Source of the DNA: Dolichospermum compactum NIES-806
Lineage (GTDB): Bacteria; Cyanobacteriota; Cyanobacteriia; Cyanobacteriales; Nostocaceae
Assembly (NCBI RefSeq): GCF_002368115.1
Contig: NZ_AP018316.1
Span: 3,619,496-3,673,491, forward strand
Length of the DNA stretch: 53,996 nt
Direction of reading: 5' to 3'
How positions within the stretch are numbered: position 1 is the first letter of the stretch; every line of letters starts with the position of its first letter. The position numbers and the translations under genes were made by a program. This document shows, piece after piece, positions 1-11,580 of this stretch. Under the pieces are notes generated by a model. It made no database searches and was not told where the DNA came from. It saw only the letters and a program-made list of their open reading frames with translations.

Positions 1-1938
<1,938 letters not shown>

Positions 1939-2012
1939 ACAATTTTTTCTTGTTTGCTTTCACATCCATTCAATGTCTGTGTCTGCCTGCTATTTCTCTT
2001 TCTCTTATGCAG

Positions 2013-2070
2013 TTTTCAAGGTTCTGGCTGGAATTTCACCCAGCAGTCTAACTGTTATGGTTAGGTGCTG
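2013..2070 (-). promoter_or_regulatory. ITS box A antiterminator and box B hairpin
   Basis: On the minus strand GAACCTTGAAAA (2013-2024) matches the box A antitermination motif of cyanobacterial rRNA spacers. Just before it, 2041-2070 folds into a hairpin whose outer pairs are CAGCA and TGCTG with inner CTAAC/GTTAG, the position and shape of box B. Together they are expected to load Nus factors during transcription from 16S into 23S. Function is inferred from family knowledge. Confidence 0.75.
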
Positions 2071-2116
2071 ACTTTGATTCAGTGATGATCCAAAATTCAA
2101 TTTTTGAACTAAGCCG

Positions 2117-2133
2117 AATAATACTTTGAAAGA
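2117..2133 (-). repeat. Downstream arm of the 16S processing stem
   Basis: AATAATACTTTGAAAGA on the plus strand here is the exact reverse complement of 3804-3820 in the leader. The two arms flank the whole 16S gene, so the precursor RNA can form a 17-base-pair stem, the typical RNase III processing substrate. The pairing is seen directly; the enzyme is inferred. Confidence 0.8.
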
Positions 2134-2151
2134 TATCTACCAATCTCGACC

Positions 2152-2222
2152 GACCTAGGTTAGACCAATTTAGTTTCTATTAGCAATTGACATTGCTCTC
2201 GACAATCTAAATGGATTAGGTC
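2152..2222 (-). other. D1-D1' helix of the rRNA spacer
   Basis: Immediately 3' of 16S on the minus strand, GACCTA (2216-2221) pairs with TAGGTC (2152-2157). This is the conserved base of the D1-D1' helix found at the start of cyanobacterial 16S-23S spacers. The loop region is AT-rich and would be the strain-variable part. Confidence 0.75.
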
Positions 2223-2228
2223 TCCCTA

Positions 2229-3716
<1,488 letters not shown>

Positions 3717-3803
3717 TTTCTTTCGAGTTTGTTGGCTCCGAAATTAGTTAAAATCTCGAACCCTCTTTCAATTATCTTTACGACGAGGATTGGTTTAATC
3801 TAT

Positions 3804-3820
3804 TCTTTCAAAGTATTATT
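3804..3820 (-). repeat. Upstream arm of the 16S processing stem
   Basis: TCTTTCAAAGTATTATT (plus strand) is perfectly complementary to 2117-2133 in the spacer. It lies about 90 bases upstream of the 16S 5' end, where an RNase III processing stem is expected. Confidence 0.8.
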
Positions 3821-3869
3821 TTTTCTCGGTTCAGTTGCCGGAAGTTGTTTCTCTTTTCGGCACTTATCT

Positions 3870-3898
3870 AATATATCAATCCTTTCTCTTTCTGTCAA
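3870..3898 (-). promoter_or_regulatory. rRNA operon promoter
   Basis: The minus strand reads TTGACA (3893-3898), a 17-base spacer, then TATATT (3870-3875). This is a near-perfect sigma-70 type promoter about 155 bases upstream of mature 16S, with no gene between. It should be read by the primary sigma factor, a candidate for which is encoded at 26287. Confidence 0.8.
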
Positions 3899-4051
3899 GG
3901 GGTTTGGCAAATATTTTTTAGAGGATGGGTAATTTGTTGGGACGGAAAGCTGGAAATGGTTAACTGGAAAGGATTTTCTCTGGCTACAGTTTATTTGGAT
4001 TAGTCCATTTTTGGGGATAGTGCTGTATTTTTTCCGGTGAGGTAGGTTGAA

Positions 4052-5527
4052 TTATGTCCAAAAATTTTCATCATCTTGATTCTCAAGACTATTTTCAAGG
4101 TTGTTGCTTGCAGTGCTGTCGTAGTAATGCAGTGTTAGTTGAATAAGGAAGGGATTTGTTGGTTTTTCGTTAGAGTAGCTGGACTGCTGTGTGGGTGATG
4201 TTTCCAGATTATCGAAACGCAACTTTAACTTATTTTCGCTGCTAATGGAGACGATGACGGAAGCAAGGGGAATAGAGTTTGGGGATTGGGATTGGAGACC
4301 CAAAGGTAATTTTGATACTATACTGATTAGTTCTAGAGGAAAAAAAGAGTCTAGAGGGGGGAAGAGAGATGGCATTTTTAAACCCGGTTGTGTAGGGGTT
4401 GTTGAATCTGGAGGATTAGTGCTATTTGCAGATGTACTGATAATAATTTGGCGAACTTGGATATCAGTTAAGTTAGGGTTAGCACTAAGCATGAGAGCGA
4501 CTACGCCAGCAATATGAGGGGCTGCCATAGATGTGCCATTGTAATTGGCGTATTGATTATTAGGTATTGTGGAGTAGACATCAACGCCTGGGGCGGTAAC
4601 ATAGGTGATTTCTTGAGAACCAGAACGGTTGGAAAAGTCTGCAAGCTTATTATTTTTATCGACTGCACCTACGGCAATTCCTGAATTATAGGCGTAGCGG
4701 GCAGGATAGGATGGCACTGGATCACCATTATTACCTGCTGCCATGACAACGATTACGTGTTTGCTGCTGGCATATTCAATGGCTGATTTGAGCGTATCCT
4801 TAGAGGAATTACCTCCTAGACTGAGGTTAATTACATTTGCGCCATTATCAACTGCGTAATAAATTCCTTTGGTGATATTTGAGTAAGAACCTGAGCCATT
4901 GGCATCTAGGACTTTAACTGGCATAATTTTAGAGTTATAGGCTATGCCAGTAACTCCAATACTGTTGTTTTCTGCGGCTATAGTTCCTGAAACATGGGTT
5001 CCATGACCATTGTTGTCTAAAATATTATTATTGCTGCTATCAAAGTTCCAACCTTGAACATCGTCAATATAGCCGTTACCATCATCGTCTATTCCATTAC
5101 CAGCTATTTCTTTGGCGTTACTCCAAATATTATTTTTTAAGTCTTGATGGTTGTAGTCTACGCCTGTATCTAGTACGGCAACAATAATTCCTTGTCCTGT
5201 ATATCCGTTATTCCAAGCTGTGGGGGCTTTGATTAGATCCGCACCCCAGTTATTGCTACCCAAGTTAGGAGAATCCGTATAGGGACTAACACCTGCGGCT
5301 TTACTGACTGCTAATTCGGCGTTAACTAGGCCATAGCCATTATTAGAGTTATAGCTGCTATTACTAGCTATAGGGGAGTTTGTTTCTAGATTATGTTGAG
5401 AAGAATTACTATGATTACCCCAACTTATACTATTGTCGGTGGGATTTTGAAGGGGATTTGTTTGGGAAATAGCGGTGTAACTGATTTCTTGTTGAGAGGA
5501 GATGTTTTGATAAAAATCCAATGACAT
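4052..5527 (-). CDS. Subtilisin-like serine protease (S8 family)
   Basis: A 491-residue S8 peptidase with all catalytic motifs: Asp120 in AVLDTGVDY, His175 in NGHGTHVSGT, oxyanion Asn266 in AAGNNG and Ser333 in GTSMAAPHIAG. An acidic DDDGNGYIDD stretch (148-156) suggests a calcium loop. There is no classical N-terminal signal peptide; residues 1-100 are Asn/Ser-rich and could be a short propeptide. After the catalytic domain (~375) comes a ~115-residue tail I do not recognise. Family members degrade proteins, often outside the cytoplasm. It stands alone, divergent from nothing and upstream of the rrn promoter, and no clear ribosome binding site precedes the ATG. Function as a protease is confident; target and location are not. 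Confidence 0.9.
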   Translation of the reverse strand: MSLDFYQNISSQQEISYTAISQTNPLQNPTDNSISWGNHSNSSQHNLETNSPIASNSSYNSNNGYGLVNAELAVSKAAGVSPYTDSPNLGSNNWGADLIKAPTAWNNGYTGQGIIVAVLDTGVDYNHQDLKNNIWSNAKEIAGNGIDDDGNGYIDDVQGWNFDSSNNNILDNNGHGTHVSGTIAAENNSIGVTGIAYNSKIMPVKVLDANGSGSYSNITKGIYYAVDNGANVINLSLGGNSSKDTLKSAIEYASSKHVIVVMAAGNNGDPVPSYPARYAYNSGIAVGAVDKNNKLADFSNRSGSQEITYVTAPGVDVYSTIPNNQYANYNGTSMAAPHIAGVVALMLSANPNLTDIQVRQIIISTSANSTNPPDSTTPTQPGLKMPSLFPPLDSFFPLELISIVSKLPLGLQSQSPNSIPLASVIVSISSENKLKLRFDNLETSPTQQSSYSNEKPTNPFLIQLTLHYYDSTASNNLENSLENQDDENFWT

Positions 5528-6104
5528 AAGTATTTAAGCCTTAAGAATAGCAATATTTTTTTGACAAAGTGATTTTGTCAAAATCTGCAAATACAATAAT
5601 TTGAAATTGTTGGTTATTTCTTCTTTTTAATTATTACTATAAATCGGGTAATATAAAAAGATATTTTAATCACGAATAAACTAATATTTAATAAATAATT
5701 CCAGGAAAAAATAAATTAATATTTGATGACATAACGATTAATTGTATATAGCAAAAATATAATTTCATGACAAAATCATGGTTATTTGATATTACAAATA
5801 ATGATTTATTATCGGTCATACAACAATTCCCGCTCTAATGAAATACAATAGAGGGCGCAGTCCTTGCACCCCTACTGGTTTGGCGATAAAAAACTGTGCC
5901 TCATAACATCAGGAAGTGCTGTAAATACAAAAATCCCCAACTTTGTGAATAAGCTGGGGATATAAAAGGCAATCAAGAGCAGGTTTTTTAGTGCATACAG
6001 GCTTGGAGATAAAAACTTTGCTTTATGATAGCAGTAGTGATGTATTAATTTATCAAATCATTTGAACGTTGGTTAGGAAATGTTTGTTACTTTGAGATAT
6101 CTTG
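5528..6104. other. AT-rich intergenic region, 577 bases
   Basis: Very AT-rich sequence upstream of the protease (5528-5820), with no recognisable gene. The right part has a GGGCGCA/TGCACCC hairpin (5853-5871), resembling dispersed cyanobacterial GC-rich repeats, and a terminator (5933-5961). Nothing else could be supported. Confidence 0.6.
5933..5961 (-). terminator. Intrinsic terminator of the copper chaperone gene
   Basis: On the minus strand ATCCCCAGCTT pairs with the near-complementary arm AAGTTGGGGAT (11 pairs, one mismatch), followed by TTTTTGTATTT. It lies ~145 bases after the stop of the chaperone gene at 6105, on the same strand. Confidence 0.6.
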
Positions 6105-6299
6105 CTAAGAAGGTGGATAACCAGCAGCAATTAAAGCTTCTCTAATAACAGATTCCGAAGCTTGAGTTTCTACATTGACAAACTTGGTTTTGGTATCAGC
6201 TTCCACAATAGCATTAGCGTCAATGGCTATAACTGCCTTGGTTATATTACTAGCACAAGCAGAACAAGCCATTCCAGGGATAGTGAGTTTAATTGTCAT
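6105..6299 (-). CDS. Atx1-type copper metallochaperone (HMA domain)
   Basis: A 64-residue single-domain heavy-metal-associated protein. It begins MTIKLTIPGMACSACASN, where GMACSAC is the GMxCxxC copper-binding loop between strand 1 and helix 1. It closely resembles, in length and in start, the 64-residue cyanobacterial Atx1 that carries Cu(I) to P-type ATPases feeding plastocyanin in thylakoids. That comparison is from memory. I chose the ATG at 6299; an upstream TTG would add eight residues without homology. A His after the loop, important in Synechocystis Atx1, is not obvious. No copper ATPase gene is adjacent. The hairpin at 5933-5961 should end its transcript. Confidence 0.88.
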   Translation of the reverse strand: MTIKLTIPGMACSACASNITKAVIAIDANAIVEADTKTKFVNVETQASESVIREALIAAGYPPS

Positions 6300-6701
6300 A
6301 GGTAAAAAGGAGTGAAAACTCAATTAAAAGTCACAAAAATATGCGTCTTAACTGACTGCATTATGCTTGAAAAAACAGTATATCCTAAATTTTCTAAATT
6401 AATTAGTCAAGGTAGAACAATTGTTGATTGTTTGTGCTAACAAAGCTGGTTCTACTGCGCGGATTTTAACCTGTTCCCTGTGGTAGTTGACAGCTAAACA
6501 CTAATATAGTAATTTTGTACTATAAAAATTTGGTTCTCACTGTCATCTACCTATAGAGAGTAAAACAATGAAGCGGCTAAGATGTAACTCATATCATTGG
6601 AAACTGCTGTATATGATGAAGATTATTAAGTTCAAAAAACAGTACGTGCGGTTGACACAAGGAAACCCGATAAAAACTTTAACAATGTAGTTTTCCTAGC
6701 A
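6300..6701. other. Intergenic region, 402 bases
   Basis: AT-rich, no gene or structured RNA that I can support. It should hold the chaperone promoter on the minus strand (a TATACT hexamer lies near 6379) and the 3' end of the TPR gene transcript. Confidence 0.5.
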
Positions 6702-9089
6702 TCAACTCTGAATTAATGTTTGGAAACCTGGATCATTTTTAATCTCATCAAAATCAATATCACTTGCAGCATCTTCTCGATAACTGGGATTAAATTCAAT
6801 AGCTTTTTGCAGATTCTCTAAAGCTAATTCAATTTTTCTTTGTAGTGCATAACAGGCAGCTTTGTTGTAATAGGCAATAGGATAATCAGGTTTAATTGCT
6901 AATGCTTTATCAAAACTGGTAATTGCTTCATCATCTTCTCCCAACATTACCAAAGTGTAACCCCGTTTATCCCAGACTTTAGGAGAGTTGGGTTGAAATT
7001 CTAAAGCTTTATCAAAAGAACCAACTGCATCTTCATAACGTTCTAATTCTAGCAAAGATAACCCACGATTTATCCAAGCAACTCCATCGTCAGGTTTAAT
7101 TTTAGTAGCTTTATCAAAACAGTTAAATGCTTCTTGATGTTTTCCTAAATTTCCACAAGCTACACCAATATCACACCAAGCTTGATGATATTCAGGATTA
7201 ATTTTGATAGCTTGATTATAGGAGGCTATAGCATCTTTATAACGTTTCAATCTATTGAGGATTATTCCACGCTTTAGCCAATTTTCTGGACTTTCAGGTT
7301 GAATTTTAATCAGTTGTTCATAAATAGCTAAAGCATCTTCATGACGTTTTTCTGAAAATAGTATTTCTGCTTGTTGGAGATAATCATCAATAGAAACTTG
7401 TGGTTGTAATGCTTCTGGTGCTTTTTCTATTGTAGGTGTAATTTCCGCTAACTCTTTGAGAATTATCTCTTTACGTTGTTGAGCATCAATTTCTAACTTT
7501 TGCAAATTTTCCAAAATAGTAATTTGCTGTTGTTGCACATCATTTTGTAAGTCTGAAAACTGAGATGTAAATTCTCCCCCAGATTTTTCTAGATTCTCAA
7601 TTAGTTGCTGTTGTCGTTGAATAGCTGTATTTTGTAATTCTCTTAGTTGGTGAGAAAATTCAATTTCTAAGTTTTGCAGATTTTCTAGAACAGTAACTTG
7701 CTGTTTTTGCACATCATTTTGTAAATCTGAAAACTGAGATGTAAATTCTCCTCCAGATTTTTCTAGATTTTCAATTATTTGCTGTTGTCGTTGAATAGCT
7801 GTATTTTGTAATTCTCTTAGTTGGTGAGAAAATTCAATTTCTAAGTTTTGCAGATTTTCTAGAACAGTAACTTGCTGTTTTTGCACATCATTTTGTAAAT
7901 CTGAAAACTGAGATGTAAATTCTCCTCCAGATTTTTCTAGATTCTCAATAATTTGCTGTTGTCGTTGAATAGCTGTATTTTGTAATTCTCTTAGTTGGTG
8001 AGAAAATTCGCTTTGTAATACAGCTAAATCTTCAAGCAATTGATATTTTTGAACTTGGATATCAGTTTTTAATTCAGTAATGTCTGATTTAAATATATTA
8101 TTAAGGGTTTCGATATTATCTAGAACTATATCTTTTTGAGTTTTAACATCTAATTCAAATTGAGATAATTCATTATTAAATTCTGATTGTAGTTTTGCTA
8201 AGTTCTCAACAATATGAAATTTCTCTTGTTGAGTTTCTGACTCTAACCCTTGAAATTGAGATATTAACCCAGCGCGAGATTTTTCAATATCACTAATAGC
8301 AATATCTTTTTGATTTTCAACTTCTGATTTGAGTTGGGTAAATTGAGAAAATAACTCAAGTTCTAACTTTTTGATATTGTCAATTGTAATTTTTTGCTGT
8401 TGAGCAGATAAAGTTAATTGTTCTAGTTGAGTATTTAATCTAAACTCTAAATTACTGATATTCTCTTGAGCAGATTTAACTTCAATTTCCAAAGCTGTTA
8501 AAAACTCTTGTTTTGACTTGGGTAAATCAGATAAAAGAATAGATAAATTTTCTTCTTCACCTTGAATTTTTTGTTTAAGAGCATTAACTTCCTGTGCTAA
8601 TTCTTGAGTAGTGTTTTTAGATTTTTGAATCAGTTGTTTTGCTTCTGCTTGAACTGTAGTTAATTGAGTTTGCAAATTTTCAATTCCTTGAATCTGCTGC
8701 ATTGCTCTTTCTCCAATTTCCCGAATTACGGCTCGACGAAAAAACCATAATATGGCAATTAAAGCCACAGGAAATAAACTTAAAATAGTCAACCAGATAT
8801 TGAGTAAGGTATTCGTGCGAGTAAAAGCTCGTTCAAAATCAGATTGCACTTGTTTTTGAGTGCGGGTTTCTTGTCGCAGTCGTGCTAATTCTTCCCGTTC
8901 CTGATTTGATAGTACCTGAGCCGTAGCAGATGGTACAAGATACCCACTGATAAAAGCCGTTGATAGCAGCAAGGGTGACAAGAAAATGGCGCTTTTTAAA
9001 GCTAGATTTGAGTATAAGGGGTTTTTGTTCTTCATCACTATTTTCCCTATCCGGTGGTTAGTTTTTACAGCGGTGTGCTTATATGCCAT
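6702..9089 (-). CDS. Membrane coiled-coil protein with C-terminal TPR repeats
   Basis: 795 residues. An N-terminal signal/anchor (about 30-58, ending SATAQ) is followed by a second hydrophobic helix at ~95-117 (LTILSLFPVALIAILWFF). Residues ~118-540 are a long Gln/Glu/Leu-rich coiled coil, and ~553-775 hold about six TPR units ending in the DIDFDEIKNDPGFQTLI cap. Three nearly identical 58-residue units occupy ~361-535. An ATG at 9035 (MKNKNPLYSN) gives a more normal signal peptide and may be the true start. TPRs bind partner proteins; the coiled coil would hold them at a distance from the membrane. No specific role is known to me. Standing alone, it gives no operon clue. Confidence 0.75.
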   Translation of the reverse strand: MAYKHTAVKTNHRIGKIVMKNKNPLYSNLALKSAIFLSPLLLSTAFISGYLVPSATAQVLSNQEREELARLRQETRTQKQVQSDFERAFTRTNTLLNIWLTILSLFPVALIAILWFFRRAVIREIGERAMQQIQGIENLQTQLTTVQAEAKQLIQKSKNTTQELAQEVNALKQKIQGEEENLSILLSDLPKSKQEFLTALEIEVKSAQENISNLEFRLNTQLEQLTLSAQQQKITIDNIKKLELELFSQFTQLKSEVENQKDIAISDIEKSRAGLISQFQGLESETQQEKFHIVENLAKLQSEFNNELSQFELDVKTQKDIVLDNIETLNNIFKSDITELKTDIQVQKYQLLEDLAVLQSEFSHQLRELQNTAIQRQQQIIENLEKSGGEFTSQFSDLQNDVQKQQVTVLENLQNLEIEFSHQLRELQNTAIQRQQQIIENLEKSGGEFTSQFSDLQNDVQKQQVTVLENLQNLEIEFSHQLRELQNTAIQRQQQLIENLEKSGGEFTSQFSDLQNDVQQQQITILENLQKLEIDAQQRKEIILKELAEITPTIEKAPEALQPQVSIDDYLQQAEILFSEKRHEDALAIYEQLIKIQPESPENWLKRGIILNRLKRYKDAIASYNQAIKINPEYHQAWCDIGVACGNLGKHQEAFNCFDKATKIKPDDGVAWINRGLSLLELERYEDAVGSFDKALEFQPNSPKVWDKRGYTLVMLGEDDEAITSFDKALAIKPDYPIAYYNKAACYALQRKIELALENLQKAIEFNPSYREDAASDIDFDEIKNDPGFQTLIQS
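7485..8006 (-). repeat. Three tandem 174-bp units inside the coiled-coil gene
   Basis: The landmark AGTTGGTGAGAAAATTC recurs at 7645, 7819 and 7993, exactly 174 bases apart, so each unit encodes 58 residues (FSHQLRELQNTAIQRQQQ and onward). The units differ at only a few bases. The near-identity implies recent duplication or gene conversion, and copy number is likely to vary between strains. Confidence 0.9.
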
Positions 9090-9186
9090 CTATGATAGAT
9101 GATTGTTGTAGGGTGACTGGATTTCTATGGGGTTTTTTGATATTAACAGATTTGGGGAGAGCTATTCGCTATTCGAGGATGGAATT

Positions 9187-9327
9187 ATGGAACAATCAAA
9201 GAGAGAACTTCTAGAAACTAAAGGTTGGAAAGTTGGAACAGTCACAGAATTTCTGGAACTAACTCCAGAGGAAGCAGCACTAGTAGAAATTAAATTAGCT
9301 CTCAGTCGCAGCAGCAAGACAAAGTAA
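9187..9327 (+). pseudogene. N-terminal fragment of an XRE-type antitoxin
   Basis: 46 residues, starting at an ATG behind GAGGA (9175-9179). The sequence KGWKVGTVTEFLELTPEEAA followed by LVEIKLALS matches, from memory, the N-terminal half of a common cyanobacterial helix-turn-helix antitoxin, which normally continues with a ~55-residue HTH. Here it stops at SRSSKTK, before the HTH. It is therefore probably a truncated remnant, or an antitoxin minus its DNA-binding half. The upstream ATG at 9127 would add 20 residues without family support. No toxin partner is adjacent. Confidence 0.55.
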
Positions 9328-9408
9328 AAATTTTACCGTCTGGTTGTTGTTAAGGCTGGAATAGTTTAGAATGACTATAAATACCATCTAAGAGTTAAAG
9401 TAAATTCT

Positions 9409-10347
9409 GTGCTGGATTACATAACAGCAAATCTACCACTGTTTGCGGATTTAGATCGAAAGTTAATAGTGAAAATAGAAGATATTGGTGAAGTTAATTT
9501 CGAGCAAGCAAATTTTCTCATCAATGGGGAAGCTTTAAAATCTCTGAAAAAGCTACCAAATTCATTAGTACAAACGGTGATTACCAGTCCTCCTTATTAT
9601 GGACAACGTGACTATTGTACAGAAGAGCAAATTGGCATTGAAGAAAATCCAGATGAATATATAAACAGACTCTTAGAAATATTTGATGAAGTTAAAAGAG
9701 TCTTAAAAGAAGATGGCACACTTTGGATAAATTTAGGTGATAAATATATAGATGGAAGTTTAGCAGGACTCCCTTGGAAACTGGCATTAGCTCTTAAAGA
9801 AAGAGGATGGATTTTAAGATCGGATATTATCTGGTATAAACCAAATGCTATGCCATCTTCTGTGAAAAATCGTCCGACAACTGATCATGAATATATGTTT
9901 TTATTTGCAAAAAGTTCCAAGTATTACTATGATGCAGATGCTATTCGTGAACCTCATGTAACTTTTTCAGAAAATAGTAAAATGCGAGGAGGACGCAATC
10001 ATCTAGGTAAAAAAGGAGGAACTCCAGAACAAGGCAAAAATTCAGGTAATTCTAATTTACATAACGGAAGATGGGATCAAGCATTTCATCCCAAAGGTAG
10101 AAATAAAAGAACTGTTTGGGAAGTTCCTTTATCTAAATTTAGAGATGCACATTTTGCTGTTTTTCCAGAACAACTAATAGAACCATGTATTTTAGCAGGC
10201 TCGTCTGAAGGGGGAATAGTTCTTGATCCCTTTTTTGGTGCTGGTACAGTAGGGTTAGTATCTATGAAGAAAGCGCGTAAATTTATTGGTATTGAACTCA
10301 ATGAAGATTACTGTAAAATTGCTACCAAGAGAATTTTTTCAACATGA
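9409..10347 (+). CDS. Type II DNA methyltransferase (TSPPY type, beta class)
   Basis: 312 residues. The catalytic motif TSPPY (59-63) marks amino-methyltransferases, most often N4-cytosine. The SAM-binding motif DPFFGAGTVGL (from 272) lies at the C-terminus, so the order catalytic-then-SAM is that of beta-class enzymes. The TSPPYYGQRDY context is typical of restriction-modification partners. The gene starts with GTG. Its stop abuts the stop of the convergent endonuclease gene with no spacer. The enzyme should protect the sites cut by that endonuclease. The recognition sequence cannot be read from the protein; N6-adenine modification remains possible. Confidence 0.88.
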   Translation: MLDYITANLPLFADLDRKLIVKIEDIGEVNFEQANFLINGEALKSLKKLPNSLVQTVITSPPYYGQRDYCTEEQIGIEENPDEYINRLLEIFDEVKRVLKEDGTLWINLGDKYIDGSLAGLPWKLALALKERGWILRSDIIWYKPNAMPSSVKNRPTTDHEYMFLFAKSSKYYYDADAIREPHVTFSENSKMRGGRNHLGKKGGTPEQGKNSGNSNLHNGRWDQAFHPKGRNKRTVWEVPLSKFRDAHFAVFPEQLIEPCILAGSSEGGIVLDPFFGAGTVGLVSMKKARKFIGIELNEDYCKIATKRIFST

Positions 10348-11229
10348 TTATTCAATTGATTGAAAAATATGTAAAATCTCTTTAAGTTTATAATTGAGTA
10401 ATTGTTCTACTTCAATTATTTGATTGGGATTTTTATCAATGTGAATAAATTCTGGAGATTTCAGTGAATCAAAATCTATTTTCCACGCTTCGGCTATGAT
10501 AATTGGAATACATTTATATCCATCATTTCTCGCTTTTTCAATGGCTTGATTAATATCTCTAGTAAAAAGTAGAGCATGACCACCACCAGTTGTTTCTCTT
10601 GTTTTAACTGGAATTAATATAGTTCCTTTTTCTCCCATAATTGTTACATCATAAGTCTCACCACCAAGTTTAATTTGAGTTTCGCCAATTACCAGTTTGA
10701 TCTTATTAGTTTTAAATATTTCTTGCAAATTTGTGCGAATAATTGCTTCAAATAAATTTCCTTTTATGGCTCGACGGCTTCCTTCTAAGCGTTCCATTAT
10801 AACTTCACAGATAGGAAACCATTCCCATCTTTCTGGTTCAGGTAAAATAGCAGATACATATTCACGTACATGATTTAAGAGTGTTGCTTTACGCTCATTA
10901 GCTGTCCCATCAATATTTTTGAGTATGTTTTGTAATCTTTGTATAGGAGCATCTCTAAAAATCCAACCTAAAAAAAGCCATTTTGCTTTACTTTGAGGAT
11001 ATGGACGAGCAATTCCGTCATATAAATTTAAGTCGTTAGCAACTTTACGCTGTAAATATTTTAGTAAAACTTGTTGTGCTTTAGATGAATCCTTTTCAGT
11101 AACAAATTCATGTAGATTTCTATAACTTTCTGATTGTATAAAATTGATAAAATCATCAAAAAAAAGCTTATTTGAGTTGGCAATAATTGCAAGCTCCTTC
11201 AGTCTTATATTATCAGGAATATTAGTCAT
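10348..11229 (-). CDS. Predicted type II restriction endonuclease
   Basis: 293 residues. I cannot name the enzyme, but a PD-(D/E)xK-like core is visible: Glu161 in KGNLFEAIIR, Asp194 in YDVTI and Lys209 in IPVKTRETTGGGH, where the usual acidic residue before xK is replaced by Pro207. Context is the strongest evidence: it is translationally coupled to a controller gene upstream (11222-11229 overlap) and converges on a methyltransferase gene with zero spacing. Expected role is double-strand cleavage of unmodified DNA. The Pro in place of Glu/Asp could mean a variant active site with the acid elsewhere. Confidence 0.7.
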   Translation of the reverse strand: MTNIPDNIRLKELAIIANSNKLFFDDFINFIQSESYRNLHEFVTEKDSSKAQQVLLKYLQRKVANDLNLYDGIARPYPQSKAKWLFLGWIFRDAPIQRLQNILKNIDGTANERKATLLNHVREYVSAILPEPERWEWFPICEVIMERLEGSRRAIKGNLFEAIIRTNLQEIFKTNKIKLVIGETQIKLGGETYDVTIMGEKGTILIPVKTRETTGGGHALLFTRDINQAIEKARNDGYKCIPIIIAEAWKIDFDSLKSPEFIHIDKNPNQIIEVEQLLNYKLKEILHIFQSIE

Positions 11230-11446
11230 TAAAAAACTCTCTAGGTGAAATATTTAATGCATCTGCAATTTTATGGATATTCACAAGACTAATATTTCTT
11301 TCTCCGCGTTCTACACCTCCCATATAACTGCGGTCTAAGTTACATAAATGCGCTAATTCTTCTTGAGATAGTCCCATATTTTGCCTAATTTGACGTAGAC
11401 GACTACCAAATTTTTTTTGGATATTTTTACTATTAGATGTTGTCAT
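11222..11446 (-). CDS. Restriction-modification controller protein (C protein, XRE family)
   Basis: 74 residues, nearly all one XRE helix-turn-helix (GLSQEELAHLCNLDRSYMGG, then VERGERNISL). Size and sequence fit C proteins, dimeric regulators that delay the endonuclease until methylation is established. The stop overlaps the start of the endonuclease gene by 8 bases, giving a C-R operon. A palindromic C-box-like operator lies 28-48 bases upstream of the ATG. By family knowledge it first activates and then represses its own operon. Confidence 0.88.
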   Translation of the reverse strand: MTTSNSKNIQKKFGSRLRQIRQNMGLSQEELAHLCNLDRSYMGGVERGERNISLVNIHKIADALNISPREFFND

Positions 11447-11473
11447 AAAGACAATTAAAAGCCATTGATGTTT

Positions 11474-11494
11474 TTAAGTCCACAGACTTTAAGT
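11474..11494 (-). promoter_or_regulatory. C-box operator of the restriction operon
   Basis: The minus strand reads ACTTAAAGTCTGTGGACTTAA, with half-sites AAGTC and GACTT around a CTGTG/CACAG centre. It strongly resembles published C-protein operators (GACT/AGTC half-sites around a GT-containing centre). It lies just upstream of the controller gene. Only one clear full palindrome is visible; a second weaker half-site may follow. Confidence 0.7.
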
Positions 11495-11580
11495 ACCATA
11501 ATCATATAAAATCAGGTATGAACCTTTCCCCGGCGCTACCGTCTACAATTTGACGTAGTAGTGTATAGAGTGCAGAAACC

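Larger units (their letters stand above)
1939..2228 (-). other. 16S-23S internal transcribed spacer without tRNA genes
   Basis: This is a 290-base spacer between the 16S 3' end and the 23S 5' start. I searched it by eye for tRNA-Ile and tRNA-Ala, which many cyanobacterial rrn spacers carry, and found neither, so this is a tRNA-less operon type. It holds the elements usual for cyanobacterial spacers: a D1-D1' helix next to 16S, a box B hairpin, a box A antitermination motif and one arm of the 16S processing stem, each listed separately. Confidence 0.9.
3717..4051 (-). other. rRNA operon leader and upstream gap (335 bases)
   Basis: There is no gene here. From right to left it holds roughly 150 bases of upstream sequence after the protease gene, the rrn promoter (3870-3898) and the transcribed leader with the 16S processing arm (3804-3820). 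The short frames in this stretch have no coding character. Confidence 0.8.

Noticed and set aside
4191..4517. 108-residue plus-strand frame
   Set aside because: It is antisense to the catalytic end of the subtilisin-like gene and has no family resemblance.
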